A stretch of 64,000 nt of DNA, from NCBI RefSeq assembly GCF_037038585.1, contig NC_092541.1:2663445-2727444 (forward strand). The letters run 5' to 3'. The position numbers and the translations under genes are program-made. Below the pieces are notes generated by a model. The model was given only the letters and a program-made list of their open reading frames with translations. It was not told where the DNA came from and did not search any database. This stretch comes from Patagioenas fasciata (taxonomy: Eukaryota > Chordata > Aves > Columbiformes > Columbidae). Positions 62,354 through 64,000 of the stretch are shown piece by piece (the stretch's first letter is position 1; every line of letters begins with the position of its first letter).

Positions 62354-64000
62354 CTGCGGGGCCAAGGAGGGGCGAGCGGGGAGAGAAGAGCTGTGAGAAG
62401 GGGGGGGTCACACCTCCGAATCCCCCTGCCCCTGTCCCCACCGGCGCAGGGAGGGGTTTAGCACCGGTAACGGTACCAGAAACAATTTCCACCCCACGCC
62501 AACGTGGTCCCACTGTGGCACATGTGACAGAGTCCCCAGCACCCATCACCCTGTCACCCGCGATTTGGGGGACATCCCTGCCCCGCCAAGGTGGTTTCTC
62601 TGCTCTGCAGCCCACGGTGACACCAGGACGGTGGTGCCAGGCAGGGGACACCCCGTAGCACCCACCCCTGTGGACCTGGTGCCAGTAGGTCACATCTGTG
62701 GCCCAACGGAGTCGGCGTCTAATTCCAAAATCTAAGGAAGCGACCAGCATCTGCCTCGTCACCTCCCCAGCTGTGTCCCTCCAACACAGCAAGAGTCCCC
62801 AAGGGGACACGGGTGTCACCTCCAAGGCCCTGTCCTAACCACAGGGGGACACAGCACCCACAAGGTCACCCCAGTTCTCCCACACCCCAGCCAGGCTGGG
62901 AAACCATCGTTCCTGTCTCTGCTCCTGCCCCCAGCAGGGAGCCCCCAGGAGGAAAACACACCCCGGGGGGGCTGCCCCCCCGGGCTGGCAGAGGAGCGGG
63001 ATGGGCTCGGGGAGGCAGCGGAGCCCGGGGCCGAGCCACCGGCAGCCCTTTGAAGCCGATCTCTGGGCTGCCTGCGCCCGCAGCCCCGGCCCCCCGGGGC
63101 ACCCGCTGCACCCCCGGCCCTCCAGGCACCTGCTGCCTCCCCGGCACGGCGGCCGTGACTCACCGGGAGCTTTGCAAACCCCACTGGGGACGGGCCCCAC
63201 CCCGGTGTTGAAATCCACCTGCCGCCACCGGCTCCCGCCCCCCGACTTCCCACTGGCGCCGCGGTGGGGGGCGGCTGAGACCCTCCTCCCCGCAGACCCC
63301 CGCTGTCCCCTCTTGCCACCATCAGCCTCTCCCAGACACCCCCAGCGATGGGGACAGACCCCCAGGGAGACACCCGGGGGGTGCTGAAGCTTTTAGGGTG
63401 GGGGATACCCTGCACAAAGGGGCCAGACCCCCAGACCCCTCCGATTCCCAGCACTATGAGCCTGGGGCAGTGAGGGGGTGCCTAATGATGAAGACCCCCT
63501 CCCATTTACACGGAGACTCTGTTTTCTCCTGCCAGGTGGCACCAGGGAGGGCAGGGGGACCTTAAGGTATGGGGTAGGAGTTGGGGAGTGCCAAAACCCC
63601 CCAATAGGACCCACCTCCACCCACAATACCAACACCTGGGGGCTTTGGCCTCGAGCTGGTGCTGGGGTGGTCATGGGTGGGATGAGCCCCCCAGGACCAG
63701 CAACCTGAGCGGGTTTTGGGGTGCTGCTCCTCGTGGGGGGGGACTCAGCTGTGCCCACTCCAATCCTGGGAGGGGGTTGGCACCAATTTCAGGGCTGTCT
63801 CTTTGGGACTGTCTCTGCCTCTTGGGGATGCCAGTGGGGCAGGTGACAGCTGGTACCGAGGTGGGGGTCACGGCTCCCAATCCAGGACTGGTCCTCAGTA
63901 TCCTGAGCCCCCCTAGACTGCTTCATGTGCCAAATTTGGGCCGCGACCATGAAACCCCACCATGCTGGCTTTTTGTGGGGCTATGCAGTGGCAGCCAGCA
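62354..64000 (-). other. SP6: SP6 5' intron, probable noncoding exon and upstream flank
   Basis: On the minus strand GCTCCCG|GTGAGTCAC ends at 63164, a strong donor that can join the acceptor at 62353, so a noncoding SP6 exon is likely just above 63164. The rest up to 64000 shows no coding exon, mobile element or strong repeat. In mammals SP2 follows, but no SP2 exon is recognised inside the window. Confidence 0.4.

Noticed and set aside
62354-64000. First exon of SP2, the next gene in mammals
   Set aside because: No SP2 protein segment is recognisable. A noncoding exon could be present but cannot be told apart from GC-rich flank.

Overview
This window is a vertebrate nuclear locus, almost certainly from a bird. 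Three 5'-truncated CR1 LINE copies, short introns, very GC-rich genes and many G/C-rich minisatellites fit an avian microchromosome. The gene order KPNB1(+), TBKBP1(+), TBX21(+), OSBPL7(-), MRPL10(-), LRRC46(+), SCRN2(-), SP6(-) matches, as I recall it, the human 17q21.32 block, so this is a conserved syntenic segment. The species cannot be fixed from the sequence alone.

Layout. 1-9.26 kb: the last eight exons of KPNB1 (importin beta-1) with a 2.3 kb 3' UTR. 9.3-13.2 kb: spacer with a CR1 and a CT-rich minisatellite. 13.2-23.4 kb: TBKBP1, with a CpG-rich probable 5' exon, nine coding exons and a 0.7 kb polypyrimidine tract in one intron. 23.4-34.1 kb: gene-free spacer full of diverged minisatellites, with a few clustered palindromic regulatory-like motifs upstream of TBX21. 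34.1-43.06 kb: TBX21 (T-bet), six exons. 43.18-50.5 kb: OSBPL7 on the minus strand, 22 coding exons. 50.94-52.91 kb: MRPL10, minus, five exons. 53.4-55.37 kb: LRRC46, plus, eight exons, head to head with MRPL10. 55.34-57.8 kb: SCRN2, minus, seven coding exons, tail to tail with LRRC46. 58.3-63.2 kb: SP6, minus, single coding exon with a long 3' UTR and a probable noncoding first exon.

The genes do not form one pathway. KPNB1 is a housekeeping nuclear import receptor. TBKBP1 (innate antiviral TBK1 signalling) and TBX21 (Th1/NK lineage factor) are immune genes. OSBPL7 is a lipid transfer protein, MRPL10 a mitoribosomal stalk protein, LRRC46 a sperm-flagellum protein, SCRN2 a secernin and SP6 an ectodermal zinc-finger factor. 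All coding exons were joined by hand at GT/AG sites with phases that agree, and each predicted protein has close to the length I recall for the human orthologue. No gene shows a coding lesion.

I found no wholly unknown coding system. The most unusual items are: a roughly 31-bp periodic array of short CGCCC/GGGCG palindromes in an OSBPL7 intron; a poly(A) signal overlapping the LRRC46 stop codon within a few bases of the opposite-strand SCRN2 signal; a KPNB1 stop codon split by an intron; an RFX X-box plus an NRF1 palindrome in the MRPL10/LRRC46 promoter; and a CRE/E-box/inverted-repeat/kappaB-like cluster upstream of TBX21.
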